A stretch of 64,000 nt of DNA from Climacium dendroides (GCA_950106755.1 OX467092.1:310001-374000); one strand, 5' to 3'. Positions 45,901-57,920 are shown, counted from the stretch's first letter. The notes: generated from the letters alone by a model not told the origin. Numbers and translations are program-made.

Positions 45901-47545
45901 CACCAGCACGCATAACAATCAAGAACTTAGTATCACTAAGTTCTTCCAAAACTACTAGATGGATTTGAGTCCCCAACATCTTGGGTGACTTAGTTATTTC
46001 TAACTCTATCTCTTTGCCATCTACATTGGCAACCACCTTCAAAGATGGCCGCCTTCTTATATCTACTTCATAAGTATCTAGGAAAGTATTTCCTAAGATG
46101 AGGTCTACCCCATCCATATCACACACCGTGAAGTCCTCCACAAAGGTGAACTCCCCACACTTCACTTCCACATTCGTTGCCACCTTACTTGTCTTGTGTG
46201 GCTTACCCTTGGCAAACTGCACTTTGATGGGCTTGCAAGACTCCTTGATTTGCAAGCCCAATCCTTTAGCAAGTCTTGGGCTCACGAATGAGTGAGTTGC
46301 ACCTGTATCCACCAGGAGTGAAACATCATGCTTACTTATGGATCCTTTTAAGAACAACAAGCGGGGACTCAACTTGGGTTGATTTGCCTTAGCCAAGAAG
46401 CCACCTTGAAGAACATGCTCTCCAATGTGAGAGCGTGCATTTTGAATACTCACCTTAGGTTTGGTGCAACCCCGGGACAAGTGGCCCTTCTCTCCACAAT
46501 TGTAACAAGTCATTTGGCTCACATCCCTTTTGGTTTTGTCACCCTCTTTGTCAATGCCCTTAGCTTGCCCTTCTTTTGGCCCACTTGACTTGGCTCCATC
46601 TCCACCATGCTTGCTCTTCATCCAAACATGACGCCTCAACTTGCGCTTGGAGTGTTTGCTTGACTCACCTGTTGAAGATCCATCTTTAGCCTTCTTGTTT
46701 TGGCCTTCATCATCACCAATCCTTTCAGCCAGCTTCAATAACTTCGCACAAGTTTCAGGAAGTTGGGGCATTCTAAACAATGCACGTTCTGCCCAACTTT
46801 ACAACCCATTGAAGAAAATGATCTTCTTGGCTAGCTCATCTAGCCTTGGAAGTACATTTCAGTGTGCATTAAACTCCCGCACATACCCCCTAAGACTCCC
46901 TGTTTGCTTGAGTCTTACAAGTGCCACTCCATCACGAATGTCTTGGTATTCTGGGGTCAAGCAGTCGCTAATGCGTTCCTTGAAACCAGCCCAAGTCAAG
47001 TTGTCCACCACCTCAGGACTTTCCCCACAAAAGTGAGTCCACCAAAGCAAAGCATGATCCTTGAGAAAGGTCACCGCGATGGTGATCTTGTCTTCTTCAG
47101 GTGCTCTTTGAGCTTCAAAGTACAACTCCAATTCCACCAGAAAGTCCTTCACTTTGTGGGCCTTGCCAATGCTTGTGAAAGAAGATGGCATGTTGGTTTT
47201 GCACAATTTGTGAGAAGAAGAGGTAGAACCCTTCTCCTTAAGCTCTTTGATTTCACCTTGCATCACCTGAAGTGTTTTGACAAGTTCCTCAAACATGAGG
47301 TCACGCCCTTTCCGTTTGCGATCACGTTGGGGTTTCTCGGGACTAGTGGCGGTGTCACCTTCCTTGGCACTAGTTTCCACATTCTCTTCCTCAATGGGAG
47401 TCAATTCTTGTCCCATTTGTTCTAAATGAAGAGAATCCCCTCCTTGAGTTTCCTCTAAGGAAGGCTCCTTAGCCTCCAAACCTTGACCACGTGTTTGGCG
47501 CCCTTGTCTTGAAGCTCCAACTTCACCTGTTTTGGCTCTCACCAT
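42967..47545 (-). pseudogene. Gypsy copy 1 gag-pol, interrupted by shared stops and a frameshift
   Basis: One frame runs from ATG 47545 to about 43,307. Gag is followed by a zinc knuckle of CX2CX4HX4C type ([14 protein letters not shown]), protease ([13 protein letters not shown]), reverse transcriptase (YIDDILVYS), RNase H ([15 protein letters not shown]) and integrase with its HHCC finger, D-D-E residues (MDFITS, VSDRDPKF, TDGQTERVN) and GPF motif. A C-terminal chromodomain (EYLVKWRGYHEKEATWV) lies in a different frame at 43,332-42,967. In-frame stops occur at 46859-46861 and 46799-46801 in late gag, and at 44504-44506, 44345-44347 and 44276-44278 between RNase H and integrase. A frameshift separates the integrase tail from the chromodomain. 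The same lesions occur in copy 2, so they predate both insertions. Domain content places it among chromoviruses. The individual catalytic blocks are open, but the polyprotein is not. Confidence 0.93.
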
Positions 47546-47579
47546 GGCTCCAAGACTCACTACACACCAACGTAGCCCT

Positions 47580-47591
47580 GCTCTGATACCA
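47580..47591 (-). promoter_or_regulatory. Primer-binding site of Gypsy copy 1 (initiator tRNA-Met)
   Basis: On the minus strand, TGGTATCAGAGC starts two bases after the 5' LTR. It is complementary to the 3' end of plant initiator tRNA-Met. Confidence 0.9.
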
Positions 47592-47593
47592 AA

Positions 47594-48886
47594 TGTCGCG
47601 GCCCAAATGACACCTACTAGCTCCCAACAGCTCACTAGGTTCACCCCAGTCCACTTACAGCGTCACTTGGTCACCAACTGCCTAACACTGCACATGCCAA
47701 GCACCCACAGTGTTAGTCCCCATTTTCAACTCATTTGCCAAATCCCAGTCACCGGGACTACTAGCACACACTCCCATCGTGACACCGGGCATGTCACTTA
47801 GTAACATGGGGCGGAACTTCCACCTTAATGTGCAAGGACCCATGGGGGCACTACTCACCATGGTCCTAACCGCCCTTGAGTGTCACCCCGCTCCATGCTA
47901 GCCCTTTTTGCATTTGCTACTCATCCACTAGAGGTAACCGACACTCACAACTCGGGACACATCCAAGGAGGCCTAGCAAGGAGCGGGACTCCACCCAACC
48001 GATGCCACGGGACACACACAAGTGTCCCATGGTGCCTTGAGGTGGTGGTGAAGTCACCACCACCAACCATGAGTCACCGGGACTCACCAAGGCTTCAAGA
48101 GGGAGTGAGGAGAGAGACCAACCCCTCCTATAGTACTCTCTGTGGTATTCGGCAGAACCCCCCGTCCTAGGTCGAAGGAAGTCCTTGGATAACCTTGGGT
48201 TGTGGAAGACCACCCACTTCCAACCCAAATCGCCAAGTTACGTCACCGTTTAGACTCCCGAACTTCCAACCGGCGTAACTTTGCGCTCCGAACTCCAAAT
48301 CCAACATGCGAGCCCATTTTAGACATCTACGCGACGAGTAGATGCCTATGGACTGCTCACTCGTTCCATTTGGACAAGTTCTCGCAAAGTTATGGCCCTC
48401 TAAAGATTCGGATGCACCGGGGGAGGCGTCACGCCTTCACCACGGCTCTTCTTTTGGCCATAACTTTTGACTCATGTCTTAGAACCTCGTAATGCTTGTC
48501 ATTCTAGGTTCCTTGTGTTCATAGCTTTTCAATGATATGCCACATGCCATACTTTGTTGTGGGATTCATTGAGAACCCCTCACACCTAGCCCTCAAGTGT
48601 CCCGGCGCCACCGGGACCTACTCAACTTTGAGCGACCATAACTTTTCGCTCACAACTCCAAATTGCGCGTTCTTTGCGCCATTAGAAGCGTATTGTCAAG
48701 AGCTTTCCAAGCATGTGTGGCACTCTCATGTTTACTTCAAAACCAGGGCGCTATTGCGCCTTGTTTGATCAGGAGTCTCTTCATTCTCCCTACCTAGTCT
48801 ATTGCAAGGCTTGGGAAGTCACCCCCAAGGTCCCCCCTTGCGCACTAAGGTTCATTTGGGCACCCCAAGTAGATAGGGGCGTGACA
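47594..48886 (-). repeat. 5' LTR of Gypsy copy 1
   Basis: 1,293 bp, followed by the target duplication CTCAA at 48,887-48,891. It would carry the element's promoter. No TATA box was assigned with confidence. Confidence 0.97.
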
Positions 48887-48891
48887 CTCAA

Positions 48892-49430
48892 AAAGTAAAC
48901 TTTCTAATTATGTACAACTATCTTGAAACTTAAGATTTTCTCCACCCTATCCTCAGAAATTTATCCTACGTAACTTCCTAAGTTCCTAACTTCTTTGTGG
49001 ACGGCTTCTTTCCGGTTCCGGTCTTCTGTCCCTGGCGTACCTTACCCCAAGCGGCAAGCTTCTTCTTCTTGGATGCTGCAACCTTAGTTGCTCGAGTCTC
49101 TGCCAGTGCTTGATCCGGGTCAGAATACGGCTCCCAGTCCTCTTCAATACCGGATTCTTCATCCTCGTCCTCTTCTTCTTCTTCTTCCTCCTCACCATCG
49201 TCCTCTAGAATCGTCCTCTTCTTTTGTGTTGACATAATTAGAGGCTTCTTCTGCGTCGTTGGTGTGGGCGGAACATTGGCCCTAGCACTCTGAGGAGTGG
49301 TTTCCTCAATCGTTCTACCCTTCCCGGATCCTTATCCTTGTGATCCGGTCTTCCTTTCCTCCATTGACCCAGTTTTGCTTCCCAAAGCTAAGTGGAGTGG
49401 AGTGGAAGGAAATACCTTTTGTGTCTTTGC
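48892..49430 (-). pseudogene. Older LTR-like element (part 2): C-terminal coding fragment
   Basis: On the minus strand, an 85-codon frame (49,235-48,978) starts MSTQKKRTILEDDGE, has a long Glu/Asp run, then EEDWEPYSDPDQALAE and a basic tail ending KKPSTKKLGT. It resembles the end of a retroelement polyprotein or a nuclear acidic-basic protein. No domain is recognised. The sequence between it and 48,892 continues into 40,808 across the Gypsy insertion. The upstream end fades into the minisatellite at 49,440, so the fragment is incomplete. Confidence 0.4.
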
Positions 49431-49439
49431 AGGATAGGG

Positions 49440-49820
49440 TTACATGGACGTTCGGACGTTCGGACAGACGTCCAGCGTCTACCTCCGCCGGTTCGCGAAC
49501 ATCCGCCGACATAGGATGTTCTGACCGTCTAACGGACGGGGCGGACAGGAGGCGGACAAGAGGGTGGACAGGGAGCCGGATGGGAGGGCGGACGGGGAGC
49601 TGGACGGGAGGGCGGATGGAGAGCTGGACGGGAGGGCGGACGGGGAGCTGGACGGGAGGGCGGACGAGGAGCTGGACGGGAGGGCGGATGGGGAGCTGGA
49701 CGGGAGGGCGGACGGAGAGGGCGAGCGAGGAGGGCGGACCGGGAGGCAGACGAGGAGGCGGACGGGGAGGCAGACGAGGAGGCGGACGGGAAGGCGGACG
49801 GGGCAGATGGGTCGGTGTGG
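49440..49820. repeat. G-rich minisatellite (GGACGGGAGGGCGGACGG-type units)
   Basis: Units of about 20-24 bp, mixing GGGAGCTGGACGGGAGGGCG and GGAGGCGGACGG, on the plus strand. Long open frames on both strands are products of the repeat (Pro/Arg-rich on minus, Gly/Asp/Arg-rich on plus). The runs of GGGG and GGG could form G-quadruplexes. Confidence 0.9.
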
Positions 49821-49859
49821 GGTCGTTCGATCGGAGCATTTGGCGGAAAATGGGGTAAA

Positions 49860-51070
49860 CTTCCGTGTAGGGATGAAACCATAGGTTTTTTTCCAATTTT
49901 TGGAGAATTGCTAAAGTGGCAATATATGACAAAATAATGTTACTAAATTTTTTAGTATTTATTTATATCTTTTCATCCACATATTTAGATGAGTTACATT
50001 TGATGTGCGCAATTTCATCCAATTTTTTTCTTTCAAATTCGAGCAATTTGGCATTATCATCCAATTTTTCTTCAAATTTAACCTATAGATTTGGTGCAGT
50101 CGAATTTTTTTTTAGGCATTTGGGCCTTCAATTGGCCCAAGAAAACAATGGTTGATGGTTCAAACAAATTCAATCATCCAAATAACCATAGGATGTTGTA
50201 ACCTCTACATGCCGAAGCCTTATTTTCAAATTTCAACTTCCTTTAATTTGCTCTAAATTGAACAAAGAGCCCACATTTTGGTAAGATGTATCAATTTTTT
50301 TGGAATTGTAACCATACAAATTCAAACTAGACTTGTTAGAGATTGCATAGGAAAAGAAAGCACAACATATCACTTGTACAGTGAAAGATTATAACATTTG
50401 ACAATGATGTTGTAAAAATTACAAAAAAAAGTTGAAGCCTTTTTAGCAAGGCAAATGTAAAATGTTGGGGACCCCAAGAATATGAGGTTAATGGGTCAAA
50501 CTTGCACTATCCCAATCAATTTACAGCTTTGCAAAATTTACTCTATAATTTTTTAATATGAATTTCCAATATGAATTTTCCTCCAAGATCTACTGTATTT
50601 GAGGCTCATTTCCAAAAGCTCTTAACACAAAAGAAAAGTCAAGATTGCACAAGGTACCCTTGCATAATATCTCTTTCAGAAAAATCATTGTCCTTTAATT
50701 GCAAGATCGGACTTCTGGAGCCAAAAGTACACTTCAAAAAGAATTTCCCAAAATTATTACCTCTCTAAATTGATGAAAAATAGTTAGGTTTTACTGAACT
50801 TCTAAGTTTTGCAAACACCATATTTAATATTTTGGTACCTCAAGCATTTAGGGGGTAATTACTATTTTTTTTTAACATCTTAATGAAGCCGACAAACCCG
50901 TTGCATTCAAAAAATTAACAACACACCATTGATACCAAACAAAAAACCATGCTTCTAGAATGTAGAAGACAATTTACACTTATACATAATACATTGTCCA
51001 ATTGAATATCTTCAACCATATATGGCAAATTGAAGAATTGGAAGACCATACAATCTAAAACAAAAACTTC
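49860..51070. other. AT-rich intergenic DNA between the two Gypsy copies; no gene seen
   Basis: It begins with GGTTTTTTTCCAATTTTTGG and GTGGCAATATATGA, similar to 18,700-18,760, followed by TTTCATCCA-rich sequence. It is probably another copy of the unclassified AT-rich repeat. No coding sequence is supported. Confidence 0.5.
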
Positions 51071-51075
51071 CCAAT

Positions 51076-52368
51076 TGTCACGCCCCTATCAACTTGGGGT
51101 GCCCAAATGAACCTTAGTGCGCAAGGGGGGACCTTGGGGGTGACTTCCCAAGCCTTGCAATAGACTAGGTAGGGAGAATGAAGAGACTCCTGATCAAACA
51201 AGGCGCAATAGCGCCCTGGTTTTGAAGTAAACATGAGAGTGCCACACATGCTTGGAAAGCTCTTGACAATACGCTTCTAATGGCGCAAAGAACGCGCAAT
51301 TTGGAGTTGTGAGCGAAAAGTTATGGTCGCTCAAAGTTGAGTAGGTCCCGGTGGCGCCGGGACACTTGAGGGCTAGGTGTGAGGGGTTCTCAATGAATCC
51401 CACAACAAAGTATGGCATGTGGCATATCATTGAAAAGCTATGAACACAAGGAACCTAGAATGACAAGCATTACGAGGTTCTAAGACATGAGTCAAAAGTT
51501 ATGGCCAAAAGAAGAGCCGTGGTGAAGGCGTGACGCCTCCCCCGGTGCATCCGAATCTTTAGAGGGCCATAACTTTGCGAGAACTTGTCCAAATGGAACG
51601 AGTGAGCAGTCCATAGGCATCTACTCGTCGCGTAGATGTCTAAAATGGGCTCGCATGTTGGATTTGGAGTTCGGAGCGCAAAGTTACGCCGGTTGGAAGT
51701 TCGGGAGTCTAAACGGTGACGTAACTTGGCGATTTGGGTTGGAAGTGGGTGGTCTTCCACAACCCAAGGTTATCCAAGGACTTCCTTCGACCTAGGACGG
51801 GGGGTTCTGCCGAATACCACAGAGAGTACTATAGGAGGGGTTGGTCTCTCTCCTCACTCCCTCTTGAAGCCTTGGTGAGTCCCGGTGACTTATGGTTGGT
51901 GGTGGTGACTTCACCACCACCTCAAGGCACCATGGGACACTTGTGTGTGTCCCGTGGCATCGGTTGGGTGGAGTCCCGCTCCTTGCTAGGCCTCCTTGGA
52001 TGTGTCCCGAGTTGTGAGTGTCGGTTACCTCTAGTGGATGAGTAGCAAATGCAAAAAGGGCTAGCATGGAGCGGGGTGACACTCAAGGGCGGTTAGGACC
52101 ATGGTGAGTAGTGCCCCCATGGGTCCTTGCACATTAAGGTGGAAGTTCCGCCCCATGTTACTAAGTGACATGCCCGGTGTCACGATGGGAGTGTGTGCTA
52201 GTAGTCCCGGTGACTGGGATTTGGCAAATGAGTTGAAAATGGGGACTAACACTGTGGGTGCTTGGCATGTGCAGTGTTAGGCAGTTGGTGACCAAGTGAC
52301 GCTGTAAGTGGACTGGGGTGAACCTAGTGAGCTGTTGGGAGCTAGTAGGTGTCATTTGGGCCGCGACA
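51076..52368 (+). repeat. 5' LTR of Gypsy copy 2
   Basis: 1,293 bp, TG...CA, nearly identical to both LTRs of copy 1. Single-base differences include one near 51,091 and one near 51,891. Confidence 0.97.
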
Positions 52369-52370
52369 TT

Positions 52371-52382
52371 TGGTATCAGAGC
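52371..52382 (+). promoter_or_regulatory. Primer-binding site of Gypsy copy 2
   Basis: TGGTATCAGAGC, two bases after the LTR. It matches initiator tRNA-Met, as in copy 1. Confidence 0.9.
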
Positions 52383-52416
52383 AGGGCTACGTTGGTGTGT
52401 AGTGAGTCTTGGAGCC

Positions 52417-55400
52417 ATGGTGAGAGCCAAAACAGGTGAAGTTGGAGCTTCAAGACAAGGGCGCCAAACACGTGGTCAAGGTTTGGAGGCTAAGGAGCCT
52501 TCCTTAGAGGAAACTCAAGGAGGGGATTCTCTTCATTTAGAACAAATGGGACAAGAATTGACTCCCATTGAGGAAGAGAATGTGGAAACTAGTGCCAAGG
52601 AAGGTGACACCGCCACTAGTCCCGAGAAACCCCAACGTGATCGCAAACGGAAAGGGCGTGACCTCATGTTTGAGGAACTTGTCAAAACACTTCAGGTGAT
52701 GCAAGGTGAAATCAAAGAGCTTAAGGAGAAGGGTTCTACCTCTTCTTCTCACAAATTGTGCAAAACCAACATGCCATCTTCTTTCACAAGCATTGGCAAG
52801 GCCCACAAAGTGAAGGACTTTCTGGTGGAATTGGAGTTGTACTTTGAAGCTCAAAGAGCACCTGAAGAAGACAAGATCACCATCGCGGTGACCTTTCTCA
52901 AGGATCATGCTTTGCTTTGGTGGACTCACTTTTGTGGGGAAAGTCCTGAGGTGGTGGACAACTTGACTTGGGCTGGTTTCAAGGAACGCATTAGCGACTG
53001 CTTGACCCCAGAATACCAAGACATTCGTGATGGAGTGGCACTTGTAAGACTCAAGCAAACAGGGAGTCTTAGGGGGTATGTGCGGGAGTTTAATGCACAC
53101 TGAAATGTACTTCCAAGGCTAGATGAGCTAGCCAAGAAGATCATTTTCTTCAATGGGTTGTAAAGTTGGGCAGAACGTGCATTGTTTAGAATGCCCCAAC
53201 TTCCTGAAACTTGTGCGAAGTTATTGAAGCTGGCTGAAAGGATTGGTGATGATGAAGGCCAAAACAAGAAGGCTAAAGATGGATCTTCAACAGGTGAGTC
53301 AAGCAAACACTCCAAGCGCAAGTTGAGGCGTCATGTTTGGATGAAGAGCAAGCATGGTGGAGATGGAGCCAAGTCAAGTGGGCCAAAAGAAGGGCAAGCT
53401 AAGGGCATTGACAAAGAGGGTGACAAAACCAAAAGGGATGTGAGCCAAATGACTTGTTACAATTGTGGAGAGAAGGGCCACTTGTCCCGGGGTTGCACCA
53501 AACCTAAGGTGAGTATTCAAAATGCACGCTCTCACATTGGAGAGCATGTTCTTCAAGGTGGCTTCTTGGCTAAGGCAAATCAACCCAAGTTGAGTCCCCG
53601 CTTGTTGTTCTTAAAAGGATCCATAAGTAAGCATGATGTTTCACTCCTGGTGGATACAGGTGCAACTCACTCATTCGTGAGCCCAAGACTTGCTAAAGGA
53701 TTGGGCTTGCAAATCAAGGAGTCTTGCAAGCCCATCAAAGTGCAGTTTGCCAAGGGTAAGCCACACAAGACAAGTAAGGTGGCAACGAATGTGGAAGTGA
53801 AGTGTGGGGAGTTCACCTTTGTGGAGGACTTCACGGTGTGTGATATGGATGGGGTAGACCTCATCTTAGGAAATACTTTCCTAGATACTTATGAAGTAGA
53901 TATAAGAAGGCGGCCATCTTTGAAGGTGGTTGCCAATGTAGATGGCAAAGAGATAGAGTTAGAAATAACTAAGTCACCCAAGATGTTGGGGACTCAAATC
54001 CATCTAGTAGTTTTGGAAGAACTTAGTGATACTAAGTTCTTGATTGTTATGCGTGCTGGTGTGGTTGGAGAGGAAAAGAAGTTGGCTAATAGGGCCAATT
54101 CCCCTCCAAAGTGTGTAACAAATGTAATCCATAAGTTTATGGATGTTTTGACAACTGAGTTGCCTGATGCTTTACCTCCTAAAAGAGAAGTGGATCACAA
54201 GATTGAGGTGGTGCCTAGATCACAACCACCATCCAAGGCACCTTACCGGTTGAATCAAAGGGAGTTGAAAGAGTTGAAACACCAACTCAATGAGCTCTTA
54301 GCTAAAGGATACATTTGCAAAAGCAAATCACCTTATGGAGCGCCAATCTTATTTGTGGACAAGAAGGATGGAAAACTTCGCATGTGTGTGGATTATAGGG
54401 CACTCAATAAGATCACTATTAAGAACAACTACCCTTTACCTCGAATTGATGATCTCTTTGATAGGTTGGCAGGGGCGGTGTACTTTAGCCGCATTGATTT
54501 GAAGTCAGGTTACTACCAAATTCGAATTGCACTTGGAGACATTGAAAAGACAGCATGTAGGACCCGATATGGGTCCTATGAGTTTTTGGTGATGCCTTTT
54601 GGTCTATGCAATGCCCCTTCAACATTCACCACCCTTATGAACACCGTGTTCCATCAAGAGATGGATGAATTTGTCATTGTCTACATTGATGACATCTTGG
54701 TGTACTCCAAGACGGCGGAGGAGCATGCCAAGCACCTTGAGATTGTGTTGGGAAGGCTTAGGGAACACAAGTTGTATGCAAATGGGGAGAAAAGTGAGTT
54801 TGATTTGATGGAGATTGACTTCTTGGGCCACATGTTGTCTGGATCGGGGATCAAGCCGGATACAAAGAAGGTAGAAGCAATCAAGGAGTGGAAACCACCT
54901 ACCACCCCAAAAGGTGTAAGGTCATTTCTTGGACTTGCTAATTATTATAGGAGGTTCATTAGAGACTTCTCTAAGATTGCCAAACCTTTGTCTGACTTGT
55001 TGAAAAAGAATCAAGCCATTGTGTGGTCCAAGTCATGTGAGCAAGCTTTTGAAGAGCTCAAGGCCAAACTTTCTTCTCATCCAGTGTTGAAGTTTCCTGA
55101 GTTTGATCAACCTTTTGAGGTACATACGGATGCAAGTGATTTTGCAATTGGGGGAGTGTTGATGCAAGGTGGGAGGTCCATTGCTTTTGAAAGTAGGAAG
55201 TTAGATGGGACCCAAACCAAGTGGCCAACACATGAAAAGGAGATGTTTGCAGTGGTGCATTGTTTGAAGACATGGCAACATTACCTTGGTCTTCATCAAA
55301 CCAAGGTGTTCACCGATAATGTGTCGTTGAAGTATTTTGAGAGCCAAGCTAGAGTGACAGCCAAGCAGTTGAGGTGGTATGACACCTTGGCTCTTATGAA

Positions 55401-56980
55401 TGTGGACTTGATTCACAAACCGGGCAAAGAAAATGTGGTGCTCGATGCCCTTAGCTGAAAGGATGAGTTCAAACCAAGTTCTACTCAAATACTAAGGTTA
55501 ATGTATGAAGGAGAAAGTGACTTAGCTAGGAGAATAAGGGAGGCTTACATGAAGGATCCAGAAGCTCAAAAGTTCCTAAGTGATTTGAGGGTTGGCAAGA
55601 AAGTGAAAGGGATTTGATTACACCAAGGCCTAATCAAATTCAAACAAGGTAGGGTGTATGTCCCCAAAGGCAAGTTGAGGTTGTAAGTCTTGAAGGAGGA
55701 GCATGACAAACCTCTTGCAGGTCATAGAGGTGAGAAAGCCACCATAAGTTTTGTGGCTAAGAGGTTCTATTGGCCTGGGATGAAAGAAGACATTGCACAT
55801 TATGTAAAGACTTGTGTCACTTGTCAAGCCAACCGAGCTTCATATCAAAAACAAGTTGGATTACTTAGGCCTTTGCCCATTCCAAATGGTCCATGGGAAT
55901 GTATTTCCATGGACTTCATCACTAGTTTACCGGAGTCACAAGGGTTTGATGCCATCTTTGTGGTGGTAGATCGGTTTAGCAAGTTGGCTAGGATGGCGCC
56001 AACAACAGGAGTGGCAACTGCATTTCAAACAGCTACACTTTTTTTCAACACTTGGTGGAGGCATAGTGGATTGCCTAGGGTGATTGTCTCTGATAGAGAT
56101 CCTAAATTCACAAGTGCATTTTGGAGGCACTTGTTTAGGAAAATGAAGACCAAGCTTTCATTTAGCACAGCGTTTCATCCTCAAACAGATGGGCAAACAG
56201 AGAGGGTGAATGGGGTCTTGAATCAATACCTTAGAAACTATGTGAGTGCTGACCAAAGTGATTGGACAGAGTATTTGGCTTTGGCTGAGTTTAGTTACAA
56301 CAAAGCCAAATATGCAGCTACAGGAGAATCGCCATTCAAAGTGGCTTATGGTGTGGAGTCACTTATGCCTACTGACCTTGCCTTGGAGGGGTTGCAATCA
56401 GAGTTTGAAAGAAGCCAAGTTGTAGAAGACTTTGTTGTTCAAAGGGAAGCTATGCTTGAGAAGATCAAGTTGCATTTAGACAAGGCACAAAAGAGATACA
56501 TCAAACAAGTGAACCAAGGGAGACGACAGGTGGAGTATGCTGTGGGACAAAAGGTGTGGTTGAATGTGAAGAACTTCACATTGCCAGAAGGACTAATACC
56601 TAAGTTCATGGCCAAGTATGTAGGTCCCTTTGTCATCGCCGAGCGGTTTGTTTGAGGATGTTTATAAGTTAGAATTGCCACAGGAAATCAAGGTACACCC
56701 AACTTTTCATGTTTCATTGTTGAAGCCATATCATGAAGATACCTTGAGGCCAGAACGCAAGCAAGTGTTGTGGCCTCTCCCTGAGTTAGTTGGGGAACAC
56801 CTTGAGTATGAGGTGGAAGGGATTCTTAAGAGTAGAAATACTAAGAAGAAGGGCAAAGAATACTTAGTGAAATGGCGGGAGTATCATGAAAAGGAAGCAA
56901 CTTGGGTAAATGCCAAAGATATGACTCATGTAAAGGAGGTGGTGGATCGATTTGAACAAAGTAGACAATCCAAAACATAA
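52417..56980 (+). pseudogene. Gypsy copy 2 gag-pol, same lesions as copy 1
   Basis: The frame from ATG 52417 is interrupted at TGA 53101-53103, TAA 53161-53163, TGA 55456-55458, TGA 55615-55617 and TAA 55684-55686. It ends at TGA 56653-56655, and the chromodomain (56,630-56,980) follows in another frame. Domain order is as in copy 1: gag, zinc knuckle, protease, reverse transcriptase, RNase H, integrase, chromodomain. Amino-acid differences from copy 1 are few and are most frequent in the chromodomain (for example WREYHEKEATW against WRGYHEKEATW). The last few codons, ending QSRQSKT, are fused to the incoming locus-B terminal sequence. Confidence 0.93.
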
Positions 56981-56999
56981 TATTCATTAAAATGAGAGT
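56974..56999. repeat. Candidate left terminal repeat of locus-B element
   Basis: AACATAATATTC followed by ATTAAAATGAGAGT, nearly the same as 8,721-8,746. Its first base is the first base that departs from Gypsy copy 1. Confidence 0.6.
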
Positions 57000-57289
57000 T
57001 TTCCAGTGAAATGGGAGTTGGGGAAGACACTTTCAACCATGAATTTAATATACTTGTAGATCAATGACTACCAGGAAAGCATTGCAATGACACAGAAAGT
57101 GCATACGGAAGGTACAAATTCCAAAATCAAACTAAGGTCAAAATTGTGACTTCTTCATAATTTATAGGAAGTCATCAAATATACATGTATTGGATGTATG
57201 CATTATAAACATAGAGCAATCCATTTACTAAACTACTACTTCCATTGTGGACTACATTTGTATAAGATACATATGATGTAAAATGTAAG

Positions 57290-57920
57290 GTTCAGGAAGC
57301 ACTACGACTGAGCACTAGGACTTTTGTGAAATTGACAATTGCGTCCACAAAATGAAGGCTTCGTGACCAGAAGGCTATGAGCCTGCCTTTATCAAAAGCA
57401 GAGACAAACGTAGGGATTAGCAAAGCCTGAATATTGGAGAATCGAATACCAACTATTCCCCCACCAATATTCTCAGACATTGCACCGGAGAAAGTGCAAT
57501 GCAAAAGATTATTTGGTGAGGGAACAGTTGGTATTCAAGTCTACAACTTCCGAGGTAAGACAATGTACTGTCCATAATGACTATGAGGTCCAGGATTGTC
57601 AGTGCCCTGGAAATTGTAGAATCGAATACCAATTGTTCCTCTAGTTGAGCCAATTCGTGGTAGAAGAAAGCAAACATTATAAAACCTTAACTCGCAGCTA
57701 CTCTTAGAATGTACTCTCACACACCACAATGTTCAAAAAGCAGTGTATGAGTGTACATTCAAAGAATAGCTGCGAGTAAAGGTTATATAATGTTTCCTTT
57801 CTCTTCTACCACGAATTGGCTCAACTATGCACACTCAGTCGGGGCCATGTGCAATGCAAATGATTATTTGCTGAGGGAACAATTGATATTCAACTCTACA
57901 ACTTCCGAATTACGAAAACC
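57290..57920. repeat. Inverted and direct repeats in the locus-B 3' flank
   Basis: About 100 bp at 57,620-57,720 (TTGAGCCAATTCGTGGTAGA..., TCGCAGCTA) is repeated inverted at 57,745-57,830 (TAGCTGCGAGTAAAGGTTAT, TCTACCACGAATTGGCTCAA), which could form a hairpin. Separately, GTGCAATGCAAA(A/T)GATTATTTG plus GAGGGAACA and TCTACAACTTCCGA occur near 57,495-57,553 and again near 57,850-57,917. Short frames here are not convincing genes. Confidence 0.75.

Larger units (their letters stand above)
40814..48886 (-). mobile_element. Complete Ty3/Gypsy chromovirus-type retrotransposon, copy 1
   Basis: 8,073 bp on the minus strand. The 5' LTR is 47,594-48,886, the 3' LTR 40,814-42,106, both 1,293 bp, bounded by TG...CA and the 5-bp duplication CTCAA. 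The primer-binding site TGGTATCAGAGC (47,580-47,591) matches initiator tRNA-Met. A purine-rich GGTGGGGTTAG adjoins the 3' LTR. The internal coding frame holds gag, protease, reverse transcriptase, RNase H, integrase and a chromodomain, but is interrupted. I saw three LTR-LTR differences by eye (40,821/47,601; 41,991/48,771; 42,029/48,809), so the insertion is young. It is nested in an older LTR-like element. A second copy, inverted, begins at 51,076. Confidence 0.97.
51076..56973 (+). mobile_element. Ty3/Gypsy retrotransposon, copy 2, truncated at its 3' end
   Basis: Same family as copy 1, opposite orientation. Positions map exactly by 99,962 minus coordinate, with no length difference over 5.9 kb. 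The 5' LTR is 51,076-52,368 and the primer-binding site 52,371-52,382. Identity to copy 1 stops after CAATCCAA at 56,973, inside the 3' internal region, and no 3' LTR is present in the window. The next bases are the terminal sequence shared with 8,721. The simplest reading is insertion of the locus-B element into this Gypsy copy, with the missing 3' part expected beyond the right edge. Its own left target duplication would be CCAAT (51,071-51,075). Confidence 0.95.

Noticed and set aside
49315..49932. 205-codon Pro/Arg-rich and 172-codon Gly/Arg-rich ORFs
   Set aside because: Both are translations of the G-rich minisatellite on opposite strands.
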